The position numbers and the translations under genes were made by a program. The notes below the pieces were generated by a model that had not been told where the DNA came from, ran no database searches, and saw nothing but the letters and a program-made list of their open reading frames with translations. This document shows positions 1 through 7,619 of a stretch of DNA of 18,259 nt, piece by piece (position 1 is the first letter of the stretch; each line of letters starts with the position of its first letter). The DNA is from Bacteroidales bacterium UBA1797. GTDB taxonomy: Bacteria > Bacteroidota > Bacteroidia > Bacteroidales > VadinHA17. Where the stretch lies: the NCBI GenBank assembly GCA_002319885.1, contig DCFT01000149.1, positions 1-18,259 of the forward strand, in the 5' to 3' direction.

Positions 1-44
1 CCCTTGGGGGATTTAGGGGTTAAAATTGAAGGATCAGGGGTTTA
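1..44. repeat. G-rich intergenic repeat fragment (cut by window edge)
   Basis: Runs of G alternate with short A/T stretches (CCCTTGGGGG, then TTAGGGG, then CAGGGG). The composition is unlike the A/T-rich spacers elsewhere but resembles the C/G-run repeats at 16336-16443. The element is probably truncated by the window start, so its length and symmetry cannot be judged. No coding sequence is seen here. Confidence 0.3.
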
Positions 45-51
45 TGGAGTA

Positions 52-73
52 GGGACGTTGTATGCAACGTCCC
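52..73. repeat. Perfect 9-bp palindrome with 4-nt loop (REP-like element)
   Basis: The arm GGGACGTTG (52-60) is followed by the loop TATG and the exact reverse complement CAACGTCCC (65-73). It lies 12 bp beyond the stop codon of the leftward dehydrogenase. No T-run follows on either strand, so a classical intrinsic terminator is unlikely, although the hairpin could protect the transcript end. From memory, related ACGTTG-x-CAACGT palindromes are dispersed in intergenic DNA of Bacteroidota and some cyanobacteria. That link was not checked by search. Confidence 0.7.
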
Positions 74-85
74 GGCCATCAGACT

Positions 86-850
86 TTATTCTCTCCTGAC
101 ACTATGGTTCACACTGGCCTGTTGAGTTGGAGTAATTTCCAGATCATTAATACAGACATGCTCGGGAAGTGTTGCACAATAATATATTACTCCTGCAATA
201 TCCTCGGCAGTAAGAGCATCAAACCCTTTATAAACATTTTTCGCCTTCTGTTCATCCCCCTTAAAACGCACGAGAGAAAATTCAGTTTCTGCCATACCAG
301 GGGCTATAAGAGTTACCTTAATATTATTCTTCAGCATATCTATCCGCATAGATTTAGAAAGAGCACCAACTGCAAATTTTGAAGCACAGTAGGCATTCCC
401 ATTTTCATATACATCTTTTCCGGCAATTGAGCCAATATTAAAGATATGACCCTTATTTCTCTTAACCATAAGAGGCGATACCTCCCTGGTAACATAAAGA
501 AGACCTTTCACATTGGTATCGATCATCCTGTCCCAGTCATCAGTATCACCATCCTGTATATGACTTAGTCCGACAGCGAGTCCGGCATTGTTTACAAGTA
601 TGTCGATTTTTTTCCACTCTTCCGGAAGGTTTCCAATTGCTCTTCTGACTTCATTTTTTTCCCTTACATCAAAGCAAAGCGAAAGGACTTTTATATCACC
701 AGAAGCTTTGAGTTCTTTTTCCAGTTCATCAAGCAGTTCCTTTCTTCTTCCTGTTATTATTATATTATATCCGTTTTTAGCAAATATTTCAGCCGTTGCT
801 TTTCCAAAACCAGCAGTAGCACCAGTTATCATTATCGTTTTATTCATCAT
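86..850 (-). CDS. ydfG: Short-chain dehydrogenase, YdfG-like 3-hydroxy acid dehydrogenase
   Basis: A 254-residue classical SDR, expected to be a soluble cytoplasmic tetramer. The Rossmann motif TGATAGFG is at residues 9-16, NNAG at 87-90, Asn113, catalytic Ser141, and Tyr154-x3-Lys158. Two arginines after the second strand (R35, R36) suggest NADP(H) preference. The C-terminal part (TEFSLVRFKGD, then ALTAEDIAGVIYY and a LEITPTQ stretch) closely resembles E. coli YdfG, which oxidises serine, L-allo-threonine and 3-hydroxy acids and reduces malonic semialdehyde. The true substrate here is unknown. Two tandem ATG codons (850-848 and 847-845) are possible starts; the first is used. No Shine-Dalgarno or convincing promoter is visible. 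The gene appears monocistronic and divergent from menG. Family assignment is secure; the substrate is inferred. Confidence 0.93.
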   Translation of the reverse strand: MMNKTIMITGATAGFGKATAEIFAKNGYNIIITGRRKELLDELEKELKASGDIKVLSLCFDVREKNEVRRAIGNLPEEWKKIDILVNNAGLAVGLSHIQDGDTDDWDRMIDTNVKGLLYVTREVSPLMVKRNKGHIFNIGSIAGKDVYENGNAYCASKFAVGALSKSMRIDMLKNNIKVTLIAPGMAETEFSLVRFKGDEQKAKNVYKGFDALTAEDIAGVIYYCATLPEHVCINDLEITPTQQASVNHSVRRE

Positions 851-1102
851 GGTGGATTTATTTTAATAAGTATGTAAAAATAAAAATAAATTTTGATGAT
901 TGTTTTCATCTTCAAGACTCTTCTTATGATTATTGAACCTATCCCCAAATGAGGCTGTACCGAAAGTCATTTTTTCAACAGCTTCCGGGAGAAGGGTTAA
1001 GAAATAAAAAGAGAGATGTACGATTATGATCAGTTTTAGCCAGTACGTTTAGCAGAGACGCAGCTACCAAAATAATTCTATCTTTACATTTTTAAAATCT
1101 AA
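851..1102. other. Divergent intergenic region between dehydrogenase and menG
   Basis: An A/T-rich 252-bp spacer that must hold the promoters of both flanking genes. On the plus strand, TATCTTTA at 1079-1086 matches seven of eight positions of the TAnnTTTG box and would give a leader of about ten bases for menG, but no TTTG lies at the right distance upstream. No good box was found for the leftward gene. An imperfect inverted repeat sits at 951-985 and is listed separately. No ORF of note. Confidence 0.5.
951..985. repeat. Imperfect inverted repeat with T-run in the loop
   Basis: GAGGCTGT (951-958) pairs with ACAGCTTC (978-985), seven of eight positions. The loop contains AGTCATTTTTTC. The arm GAGGCTGT with a nearby AAAGTC resembles ends of small IS-derived or palindromic elements I remember from Bacteroidota, so this may be a decayed remnant. 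A transcript-end hairpin is the alternative, but it lies upstream of both divergent genes, where no terminator is needed. Confidence 0.4.
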
Positions 1103-1837
1103 ATGGAAAATCATTCTGTGGGTCTTACCGGGGATAAAAAGGCTGCTGTTGAGGCAATGTTTGATTCCATAGCATGGCGGTACGATTTCCTTAATCATTT
1201 TCTCTCATTTAATTTCGACAAACGCTGGCGACGAAGAGCAATAAAAATAATTTCAAAATCGTATAAATCGCCTGTTATTCTTGATGTTGCTACAGGTACT
1301 GGCGATTTGGCAATAGCTGCAATGAAACTAAATCCTGTCAGTGTTTCAGGCATTGATATCTCCAGCAAAATGCTTGAGATTGGCAGAGAAAAAGTAGAGA
1401 AGAAAGGATTTTCCGGGAAAATAGATCTTAAACAGGGTGATTCTGAAAATATCCCTTTCGGTGATAATCTTTTTGATGTTGCAATGGTTGCATTCGGCGT
1501 CAGGAATTTTGCTGATCCACTGAAAGGTCTTTCTGAAATGAGACGGGTTATAAGAGACGGAGGCATGATTATGGTGCTCGAATTCTCAAAACCATCAGGT
1601 TTCCCGTTTAAACCGCTGTACAATTTCTATTTCAGAAACGTTCTGCCTCTTTTTGGACGGCTTTTTTCAAAGGATAAAAATGCCTACCGTTATTTACCTG
1701 ATTCTGTGATGAAATTCCCTGATAATGAGGAATTTCTTAAATTGCTCATCAAAGCAGGATGCTCAGTGACTTCTCAGGTAAAACTGACCGGAGGTGTGGC
1801 AAGTATTTACACAGGTATCAAATCATCAATGCAATAA
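1103..1837 (+). CDS. menG: Demethylmenaquinone methyltransferase (MenG/UbiE)
   Basis: A 244-residue class I SAM-dependent C-methyltransferase. It would carry out the last step of menaquinone synthesis, methylating demethylmenaquinone at the membrane surface. The first UbiE signature region is near residues 20-45 (FDSIAWRYDFLN, then RWRR). The SAM-binding loop LDVATGTGD is at 60-68, followed by the acidic end of strand 2 (GIDIS). A GFRNF-like element appears as AFGVRNF, and the second signature RVIRDGGMIMVLEFSKP is around 147-163. Length is normal for the family. Since Bacteroidota normally use menaquinone, MenG is the more likely role than ubiquinone synthesis. It heads a rightward set with porT 57 bp downstream. 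Confidence 0.96.
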   Translation: MENHSVGLTGDKKAAVEAMFDSIAWRYDFLNHFLSFNFDKRWRRRAIKIISKSYKSPVILDVATGTGDLAIAAMKLNPVSVSGIDISSKMLEIGREKVEKKGFSGKIDLKQGDSENIPFGDNLFDVAMVAFGVRNFADPLKGLSEMRRVIRDGGMIMVLEFSKPSGFPFKPLYNFYFRNVLPLFGRLFSKDKNAYRYLPDSVMKFPDNEEFLKLLIKAGCSVTSQVKLTGGVASIYTGIKSSMQ

Positions 1838-1894
1838 TTGGAATTCAAACAAGTTTATTATATTGGATCACTAAATCGATAATCTTAAATAGGG

Positions 1895-2611
1895 TTGAAA
1901 CAAAAAACTGTTTTTTTAATTTTATTTTTTATTTTTCTTCTTAACAATCTCATTTTGTTTGGACAGAAACAGAAGCCCAAAAACGAATCATGGTACGATG
2001 AGAAGTTTATTCATTTTGGATTCAGTCTGGGATTTAACGCGATGGATTTTAAAATAACTCCTGCTCAACAATATTTTCAAAAGGATTCTCTTTACCCCGA
2101 AGTCAGTACTCTTAATCCCGGAATTAATATACAGATTGTAACGGATCTCCGGCCTGCTAACAGATTGGATATCAGATTTCTTCCTGGCGTGTCCTTTGGT
2201 CAGAGAACAATTAAGTTTTATAAAAACAAAGTGCTTGTCAACGATCAGCAGAAACTCGAATCATCATTTCTTGAATTTCCTTTACTTCTGAAATTCAAAG
2301 GAGACAGATTGAATAATATCAGGCCATATGTTATAGGAGGTTTTAATTTCCGGTATGATCTGGCTGGCAAGAAAGAATTTGATGATAATAAACCAATTTA
2401 TATTCGGATTAAGCGACCGGATCTTTATTATGAGATGGGAGCGGGTCTTGATTTTTATCTTACCTATTTCAAGCTTTCTGTAGAACTGAAGATGTCAAAT
2501 GGCATTCGCAATGTATTGGTCCAGGAGGCGGCACCGGGACATTCTCAATATTTTAATGCTATAGATAAAATGAAATCTCAGATCTGGGTTCTTGCATTTT
2601 ATTTTGAATAG
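1895..2611 (+). CDS. porT: PorT/SprT-like outer-membrane protein (type IX secretion)
   Basis: A 238-residue predicted eight-stranded outer-membrane barrel. Residues 1-23 form a signal peptide (KQK, a long Leu/Ile/Phe core, then LFG before QKQK). The mature part begins with the IHFGFSLGFNAMDFKI-type segment characteristic of PorT, and amphipathic strands continue to the terminal aromatic pair FYFE. PorT is needed for type IX secretion in Porphyromonas and for SprT-dependent gliding in Flavobacterium. Other T9SS genes are not in this window, as is usual for porT. The start is TTG at 1895: an in-frame TAA at 1886-1888 leaves no ATG or GTG option, and translation from TTG gives a well-formed signal peptide. 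It ends 2 bp before the FAD gene, so the two are probably co-transcribed. Confidence 0.8.
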   Translation: MKQKTVFLILFFIFLLNNLILFGQKQKPKNESWYDEKFIHFGFSLGFNAMDFKITPAQQYFQKDSLYPEVSTLNPGINIQIVTDLRPANRLDIRFLPGVSFGQRTIKFYKNKVLVNDQQKLESSFLEFPLLLKFKGDRLNNIRPYVIGGFNFRYDLAGKKEFDDNKPIYIRIKRPDLYYEMGAGLDFYLTYFKLSVELKMSNGIRNVLVQEAAPGHSQYFNAIDKMKSQIWVLAFYFE

Positions 2612-2613
2612 AA

Positions 2614-4176
2614 ATGGAGAAACAGGTTCAGATCAATCTTAGCCCTGCTGCTGCCGCTGATGAGACTACGATTAGAAAAATTGCTGCATCGCTGTCGGGT
2701 ATTGATTTATCAGAGCTTACTGCATTAAGAGTTATCAAACGTTCGGTAGATGCCAGGAAGAAAAATATCCGTGTTAATCTGATTGTTGATGTTATATCAG
2801 GCTCCAATGAGGCAATACCGGCAATTGCCCCGTTTATTCCCTTAAATGTTTCTCTTAAACAGGAAGTAATAGTTGTTGGTGCAGGGCCTGCTGGTCTCTT
2901 TGCAGCTTTGCGTTTAATTGAGCTTGGGTTACGTCCGGTAATAATAGAAAGAGGCCGCGATGTCTCTTCACGTAAAAAAGATATTGCACGTATAAGCCGG
3001 GAACAGATTGTTGACCCCGACAGCAATTATTGTTTTGGGGAAGGAGGTGCTGGAACTTATTCTGACGGGAAGCTTTATACGAGATCAAAAAAAAGAGGTG
3101 ACAACACACGCGTGCTGGAATTGCTGTGTTTTCATGGGACAAATCCAAATATTATGTATGAGGCTCATCCTCATCTCGGAACTGATAAACTGCCGGGAAT
3201 CATTACTGAGATCAGGAAATCAATTCTTGAAGCCGGGGGTCAATTCCTTATGGGTAAAAAGGTTATTGATTTTATAATAGAGGGCGATTCCATTAAAGGA
3301 GTCGTTACGTCTGGTAATGAATATTTCCGGTCTCCATTCGTAATTCTGGCCACAGGTCATTCTGCAAGGGATATTTATGATATCTGCAAAAACCGGGGTG
3401 TGGAACTTACGATGAAGGCATTTGCCATGGGAGTAAGAGTGGAGCATCCCCAGGAACTAATTGATAAAATTCAATATCATGGAAATCCGAGGGGTGAGTT
3501 TCTACCAGCTTCATCATATAATCTGGCAAAACAAATTGACGGGAGAGGAGTCTATTCTTTTTGTATGTGTCCGGGAGGCTTTATTGTTCCGTCTGCTACT
3601 ATGCAGGAAGAGGTAGTGGTAAATGGAATGTCGCCTTCTGGCAGAAACTCACCTTATGCAAATTCGGGCATCGTTGTTGAGATTAAACCTGAAGATCTGA
3701 ATAAATACAGCAGTTTCGGTGTTATGGCTGGTTTGGAATTTCAGAAGGAGCTCGAACGTGAAGCATGGAAAAATGGAGGGCATACTCAGAGAGCTCCTGC
3801 ACAGCGTCTGGCTGATTTCGTGGCAGGAGAGAACTCGTCGTCGCTTCCAAAAGTTTCCTACTTTCCTGGTGTAACATCATCGCCTTTGCATAACTGGTTT
3901 CCTAAAGCAATAGGAAGAAGATTAAGAGACGGATTCAGATTATTCGGCCAGGTAATGAATGGCTACCTTACAAACGAGGCTGTTGTAGTAGGGGTAGAGT
4001 CACGAACATCTTCTCCTGTAAGAATTCCAAGGGATCCTGAAAATCTTCAGCACATAAAGATCAGAGGTTTATACCCATGCGGTGAAGGATCGGGATATGC
4101 CGGAGGTATAGTATCATCAGCAGTTGATGGAATGCGAGTGGCAGACTCAATAGGTAAAACAATGGGCCTTTCCTGA
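2614..4176 (+). CDS. FAD-dependent dehydrogenase of the COG2509 type
   Basis: A 520-residue flavoprotein of unknown substrate. An N-terminal domain of about 80 residues (LSELTALRVIKRSVDARKK) precedes the dinucleotide fold, as is typical of this family. VIVVGAGPAGLFAA at 85-98 is the FAD ADP-binding motif, with IERG at the end of strand 2. Then come CFGEGGAGTYSDGKLYTR, the ILATGHSARD motif, and a C-terminal FAD-contact segment GLYPCGEGSGYAGGIVSSA. The FSFCMCPGG-type segment (YSFCMCPGGF) is also a family hallmark. Cytoplasmic, with no signal peptide or membrane helix. The gene starts two bases after porT and so is translationally close to it. The family is widespread and conserved, but its reaction has, to my knowledge, not been established. 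The identity of the family is firm; the function is not. Confidence 0.93.
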   Translation: MEKQVQINLSPAAAADETTIRKIAASLSGIDLSELTALRVIKRSVDARKKNIRVNLIVDVISGSNEAIPAIAPFIPLNVSLKQEVIVVGAGPAGLFAALRLIELGLRPVIIERGRDVSSRKKDIARISREQIVDPDSNYCFGEGGAGTYSDGKLYTRSKKRGDNTRVLELLCFHGTNPNIMYEAHPHLGTDKLPGIITEIRKSILEAGGQFLMGKKVIDFIIEGDSIKGVVTSGNEYFRSPFVILATGHSARDIYDICKNRGVELTMKAFAMGVRVEHPQELIDKIQYHGNPRGEFLPASSYNLAKQIDGRGVYSFCMCPGGFIVPSATMQEEVVVNGMSPSGRNSPYANSGIVVEIKPEDLNKYSSFGVMAGLEFQKELEREAWKNGGHTQRAPAQRLADFVAGENSSSLPKVSYFPGVTSSPLHNWFPKAIGRRLRDGFRLFGQVMNGYLTNEAVVVGVESRTSSPVRIPRDPENLQHIKIRGLYPCGEGSGYAGGIVSSAVDGMRVADSIGKTMGLS

Positions 4177-4195
4177 CTAACGATTATTAAAGTGT

Positions 4196-6472
4196 TTAAA
4201 TTTCAGTCTGATAAAGCAACTGACTACGATAGGATGAGAAAAGAGTAGATTGGGAGACCATGCCGATATACCTGTTATGATGGTCAAGAACAGGAAGGTT
4301 CCACGATTTGGTTTTCTCAAACTTATCCATTACCTGATCCATCTGGTCGTCGATATATACTATTTCAGGTGACTTAATCATAATATCCTTTATTATCACC
4401 GAATTGTATTTTTCGACATCAAATAGCAGCTTTCTGATATCGTTTAAAGCAATGATTCCAAAATAATAATTTTGTTTATTAACAACAGGGAATATATTCC
4501 GTTTCCCCTGTGTAAAAATATCCACCAGATCACCAAGAGTAGCTTCCGGATCAACTATCAGGAATCCTTTTTCAAGCACCTTATTCAGATTCATCTTCTT
4601 AAGCAATGATTCATCTCCCGGAAGGGTATCGGGTATCTCATTTCCAAACCTTAGCAGGTTTAATTCCTTGTTATATGCCTTTATTATATCTGCACTTGTG
4701 ATAATTCCAAGAACATGATCGGGTTTGTCAAAGTCATTTACAACAACCAGCTCATCTACATGGTTGTGCAGCATTATTTCCTGCGCTTTGTCGATAGTAT
4801 CGTTTAAACTTATTTTCAGAATTTCCTTTTGCATAACATCTTCCACGGTTTTTATAACCTTGTCAGCTTGCTGAAGCAACTTTGGAACATCTTTTATATA
4901 GAAACTGCCAACAAGTTGTTTTTCTTTGTTAATTACCGGAAACATTCTTTGTTTCGTGTTTTTCAATGTTACAAGAATATTATCAACAGGCATATCAGTT
5001 TGAAAAGTCATATTATTTTTAGCACTGTTATATGTATGCCTTACTGTAATGGTACTGAAAATGTTGTGTGCATATTCTCCGAAATGAGCCTGAGAGTAGA
5101 TCCTTCCCGGCACCTGACTCTGATAGATGCTCCATTTGCGGGATACAAGGAAAGCCAGAGTGCAAACCCACATACTAGGCATCAGAAGTTCATAATTCCC
5201 GGTAAGTTCACTTACCATAATAATTGTGGAAATAGGAGTATTCGCAGCCGCCGCAAAGAAACCTGCCATGCCTACAATTGCGAAAGTTGACGGGTCAAGA
5301 GAAAATCCAGGGAAAATAAATTGAAGCAGATATCCCGAGGCAGCGCCCAGAGTACCACCAATTACCATTGAAGGACCAAATACGCCAGCGCTTCCGCCTG
5401 ATCCTATGGTAAATGAGGTCGCTAATATTTTTCCTCCGGCTACCAGAAGGAGGATGACAAGACCAATATTGGAAAGTCCGTTGTTTATAATCTCCTGAAG
5501 AATTCCATAACCTCCACCCATGATGTCCACTGTGAATTTCCTGTCACCTGATATGGTTATTACCAATAAGACCAGTCCTCCTGTTAACAATCCACCAATA
5601 AATGGTTTGAGATATCTTGGGATATTCCAGTCAGTAAATATTTTTCTGATTCCATAAAATGATTTTACAAATATCAGAGCTGCAAATGCAAGTATTAATG
5701 CCTCAATAGTATATGGGATCAACTCGAGCGGATTGGTAAAGCCATGTTTACCTACATCAGAGAATATATGATCCCATCCGTATCTGAAAGAATAAACTGA
5801 GAAAGCTATAATAGATGAAACAGCTGCAGGAAGAAGCACTTCAGCTTCAACTTCGGCCGAAGAATAAAGCACTTCAGCCGCAAATATAGCTCCGGCCAGT
5901 GGTGCCCTGAATATACTGCCTATACCGGCTCCCATACCTGCTGCAAGTAGCCATCGCCTGGTTTTGACATCAAGATTCAGCCGTGTTGCAAGAAAACTTC
6001 CGAACCCTGCACCAATCTGAGCTATCGGTCCTTCCCGTCCTCCTGACCCCCCCGTACCTATTGTTATTACAGAAGCAATTAGTTTTACGAGAGGGACAGA
6101 TGGTCGTATTATGCCACGTTTACGATGAAATGACTTTATTGCTTCATCAGTACCATGACCTTCTGCTTCAGGTGCGAGTTTATAGATCAACAGACCGGCC
6201 ACAAGTCCCCCTACTGCGGGAAGAAGAATTATAAGAAAAGGATTAAAATTACCTGTTAAAAACCTTGAGACCAGATGCTCGCCGCCAGGGCTCATCGGAT
6301 TTAACCCCATAAGATGAACAACGAAAAACTCTCTGACGTAAACAAGAAGTGATTGAAAGACGATGGCGCCAAGCCCGCTTATAACTCCGACAATTGAACC
6401 AAGCAATAACCATCTGCCTGCTGACCTGAAGTCAAAATCCCTGTCAAAAGAATGCCAACCGAATAATCTCAT
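4196..6472 (-). CDS. CLC chloride channel/antiporter with extended CBS tail
   Basis: A 758-residue protein: a CLC membrane domain (about 20-450) followed by a roughly 300-residue cytoplasmic tail. The selectivity/gating motif GSGGREGP is at 142-149, with the external gating glutamate at 147. A second motif, GSGGSAGVFGPS, is at 357-368. The GSGIP motif of E. coli CLC reads GHGTD (105-109). Where E. coli CLC-ec1 has the internal proton glutamate (Glu203), this protein has Val201 just after Glu200. A tyrosine (450) is well placed for the central chloride site. The tail holds four CBS-like units at about 493-535 (degenerate), 545-603, 630-685 and 692-748, i.e. two Bateman modules that may bind adenine nucleotides. 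The gene converges on the FAD gene (19-bp gap). The start ATG at 6472-6470 fits a short cytoplasmic N-terminus. Confidence 0.93.
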   Translation of the reverse strand: MRLFGWHSFDRDFDFRSAGRWLLLGSIVGVISGLGAIVFQSLLVYVREFFVVHLMGLNPMSPGGEHLVSRFLTGNFNPFLIILLPAVGGLVAGLLIYKLAPEAEGHGTDEAIKSFHRKRGIIRPSVPLVKLIASVITIGTGGSGGREGPIAQIGAGFGSFLATRLNLDVKTRRWLLAAGMGAGIGSIFRAPLAGAIFAAEVLYSSAEVEAEVLLPAAVSSIIAFSVYSFRYGWDHIFSDVGKHGFTNPLELIPYTIEALILAFAALIFVKSFYGIRKIFTDWNIPRYLKPFIGGLLTGGLVLLVITISGDRKFTVDIMGGGYGILQEIINNGLSNIGLVILLLVAGGKILATSFTIGSGGSAGVFGPSMVIGGTLGAASGYLLQFIFPGFSLDPSTFAIVGMAGFFAAAANTPISTIIMVSELTGNYELLMPSMWVCTLAFLVSRKWSIYQSQVPGRIYSQAHFGEYAHNIFSTITVRHTYNSAKNNMTFQTDMPVDNILVTLKNTKQRMFPVINKEKQLVGSFYIKDVPKLLQQADKVIKTVEDVMQKEILKISLNDTIDKAQEIMLHNHVDELVVVNDFDKPDHVLGIITSADIIKAYNKELNLLRFGNEIPDTLPGDESLLKKMNLNKVLEKGFLIVDPEATLGDLVDIFTQGKRNIFPVVNKQNYYFGIIALNDIRKLLFDVEKYNSVIIKDIMIKSPEIVYIDDQMDQVMDKFEKTKSWNLPVLDHHNRYIGMVSQSTLFSSYRSQLLYQTEI

Positions 6473-6532
6473 TTATTAGTCTAACTGGATCGATTTAATA
6501 TGAGCTTATAAAAGTAACATTTTTTTGCTCTT

Positions 6533-6614
6533 AAAATTGTTCTTTCGGATATATCATACTGAAACAATAATATCTAAAATTGTTTCCGGTGTTCTTTAAT
6601 ATTATTTAGATTTG
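6533..6614 (+). promoter_or_regulatory. Promoter and operator-like dyad of the LytTR gene
   Basis: TAGATTTG at 6607-6614 matches the Bacteroidota -7 consensus TAnnTTTG exactly and would start RNA about ten bases before the ATG. Upstream is a perfect 8-bp inverted repeat: GAAACAAT (6561-6568), ten bases, ATTGTTTC (6579-6586). Its right arm covers the -33 area. The nearest TTG (6580-6582) is spaced 24 bp from the -7 box, longer than usual. A third copy of the right half, AAAATTGTT, lies at 6533-6541, 43 bp before its twin at 6576-6584. This looks like a binding site for a dimeric regulator, perhaps autoregulation, but the protein is unknown. Confidence 0.6.
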
Positions 6615-6631
6615 TCTGCAAGATATTCAAA

Positions 6632-7456
6632 ATGGAGAATCCGTTTAAAAAACCTTACAGCAGAGTTGAAACACCAGGGGAAAAGACTGTTTTTATCCTT
6701 GTTTTTGGCCTTTTCATTTTTCTGTTTCTATATATTTTCAAACCATTTGGTATGGCTCAGTTAAAATCAGAGTCTCAGTTATTTGTTTCAATGGGTTTTG
6801 GATTAGTTACAATATTTATGCTTGCCATTTTTAAATATTTACTTGAACCAATAGTAATAAAAAAAAACTGGTCCTTTGGAAAAAGCATTTTATGGGGATT
6901 ATTTATAGCCTCCAGTATTGGAGTGGCTAATTATTTCTATGTTAGTATTTTATTCCCCCATATTTTTATGTTTAAATATTTAATGTATGCTATCTGGACT
7001 GCCATTTTAGTAGCTATAATACCCGTGACAATAGGTTACATAATTTCATTCAACAGGTTGTACAGGACAGCTCTGCGAGAGGCAGCTATCTTACCCGGTG
7101 AGATCCTGTGGGAAAGTGAAGTCATAATCAGGGGAGGAAATCCTAAGAACGAATGCAAACTAAATCCTAGAAGTATCGTATATCTTTGTTCCAATGATAA
7201 CTACATAACAATTGCTACAATCAGGGGAGAGATAATTACAAAAACTCACATTCGTGGTACACTTAAGGCAGCTGAAGCGGAGCTAAAGAGAAATACCTCC
7301 TTTTTCAGATGTCATAAGTGTTTTATTATCAATTCTGAGTATGCTGATCATGTAACCGGCAATATTCAGAATATGAAAATTATACTTAAAACTCAGAGCA
7401 TTGAAATCCCGGTTTCCAGGTTAAAAGCAGCCGAAGCAATAAGAAAATTCAGGTGA
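6632..7456 (+). CDS. Membrane-anchored LytTR-family DNA-binding regulator
   Basis: A 274-residue protein with four predicted transmembrane helices (about 19-39, 50-72, 85-108, 115-139) and a C-terminal LytTR DNA-binding domain (about 175-272). LytTR hallmarks are IVYLCSNDNYITI (182-194), FFRCHKCFIIN (224-234) and IPVSRLKAAEAIRKF (259-273). There is no receiver domain and no neighbouring histidine kinase, so the membrane helices probably sense a signal or tether the regulator directly, as in the membrane-spanning LytTR proteins common in Bacteroidota. The target is not encoded in the sequence, but the redox module immediately downstream is in the same orientation, with paired direct repeats in between, and is the natural first candidate. 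No Shine-Dalgarno is seen. Confidence 0.92.
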   Translation: MENPFKKPYSRVETPGEKTVFILVFGLFIFLFLYIFKPFGMAQLKSESQLFVSMGFGLVTIFMLAIFKYLLEPIVIKKNWSFGKSILWGLFIASSIGVANYFYVSILFPHIFMFKYLMYAIWTAILVAIIPVTIGYIISFNRLYRTALREAAILPGEILWESEVIIRGGNPKNECKLNPRSIVYLCSNDNYITIATIRGEIITKTHIRGTLKAAEAELKRNTSFFRCHKCFIINSEYADHVTGNIQNMKIILKTQSIEIPVSRLKAAEAIRKFR

Positions 7457-7500
7457 TTGAATAAAGATCTCCCTTAGAATTATTTCCGGAGCATAACCTT

Positions 7501-7530
7501 TTGCCCCTTTTTATGGCAGTTTACCCCTTA
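7501..7530 (+). promoter_or_regulatory. Paired TTRCCCCTT direct repeats upstream of the redox module
   Basis: TTGCCCCTT (7501-7509) and TTACCCCTT (7521-7529) repeat with a 20-bp period, about two helical turns, putting both on the same DNA face. LytTR regulators bind pairs of 9-bp direct repeats with about 21-22 bp periodicity, so the arrangement fits an activator site. They lie 44-73 bp upstream of the -33 element, rather far for direct contact with polymerase. Binding by the adjacent LytTR protein is inferred only. Confidence 0.4.
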
Positions 7531-7573
7531 TGCAAATCCTTTAGTCACATTTAAAGTATTTCACCACTTTTCC

Positions 7574-7605
7574 TTTGGAGCCAATCTGTTGCGCTTTTAA
7601 ATTTA
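7574..7605 (+). promoter_or_regulatory. Promoter of the redox module
   Basis: TTTG (7574-7577), 20 bp, then TAAATTTA (7598-7605) match the Bacteroidota -33/-7 pattern except for the last base. RNA would begin near 7612, leaving a very short leader before the ATG at 7620. This also explains the in-frame TTG at 7575 as promoter sequence rather than a start codon. Confidence 0.55.
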
Positions 7606-7619
7606 CAGAAAAAAAGTTA

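Noticed and set aside
4829..5290. Plus-strand open frame of 153 codons inside the CLC gene
   Set aside because: It is antisense to strongly conserved CLC motifs, has no family features and no promoter; it is a shadow of the real gene.
7575..7619. Fifteen-residue N-terminal extension of the DsbD_2-like protein from TTG
   Set aside because: The TTG belongs to the TTTG -33 element of a promoter whose -7 box is at 7598-7605; the ATG at 7620 gives the normal family start.
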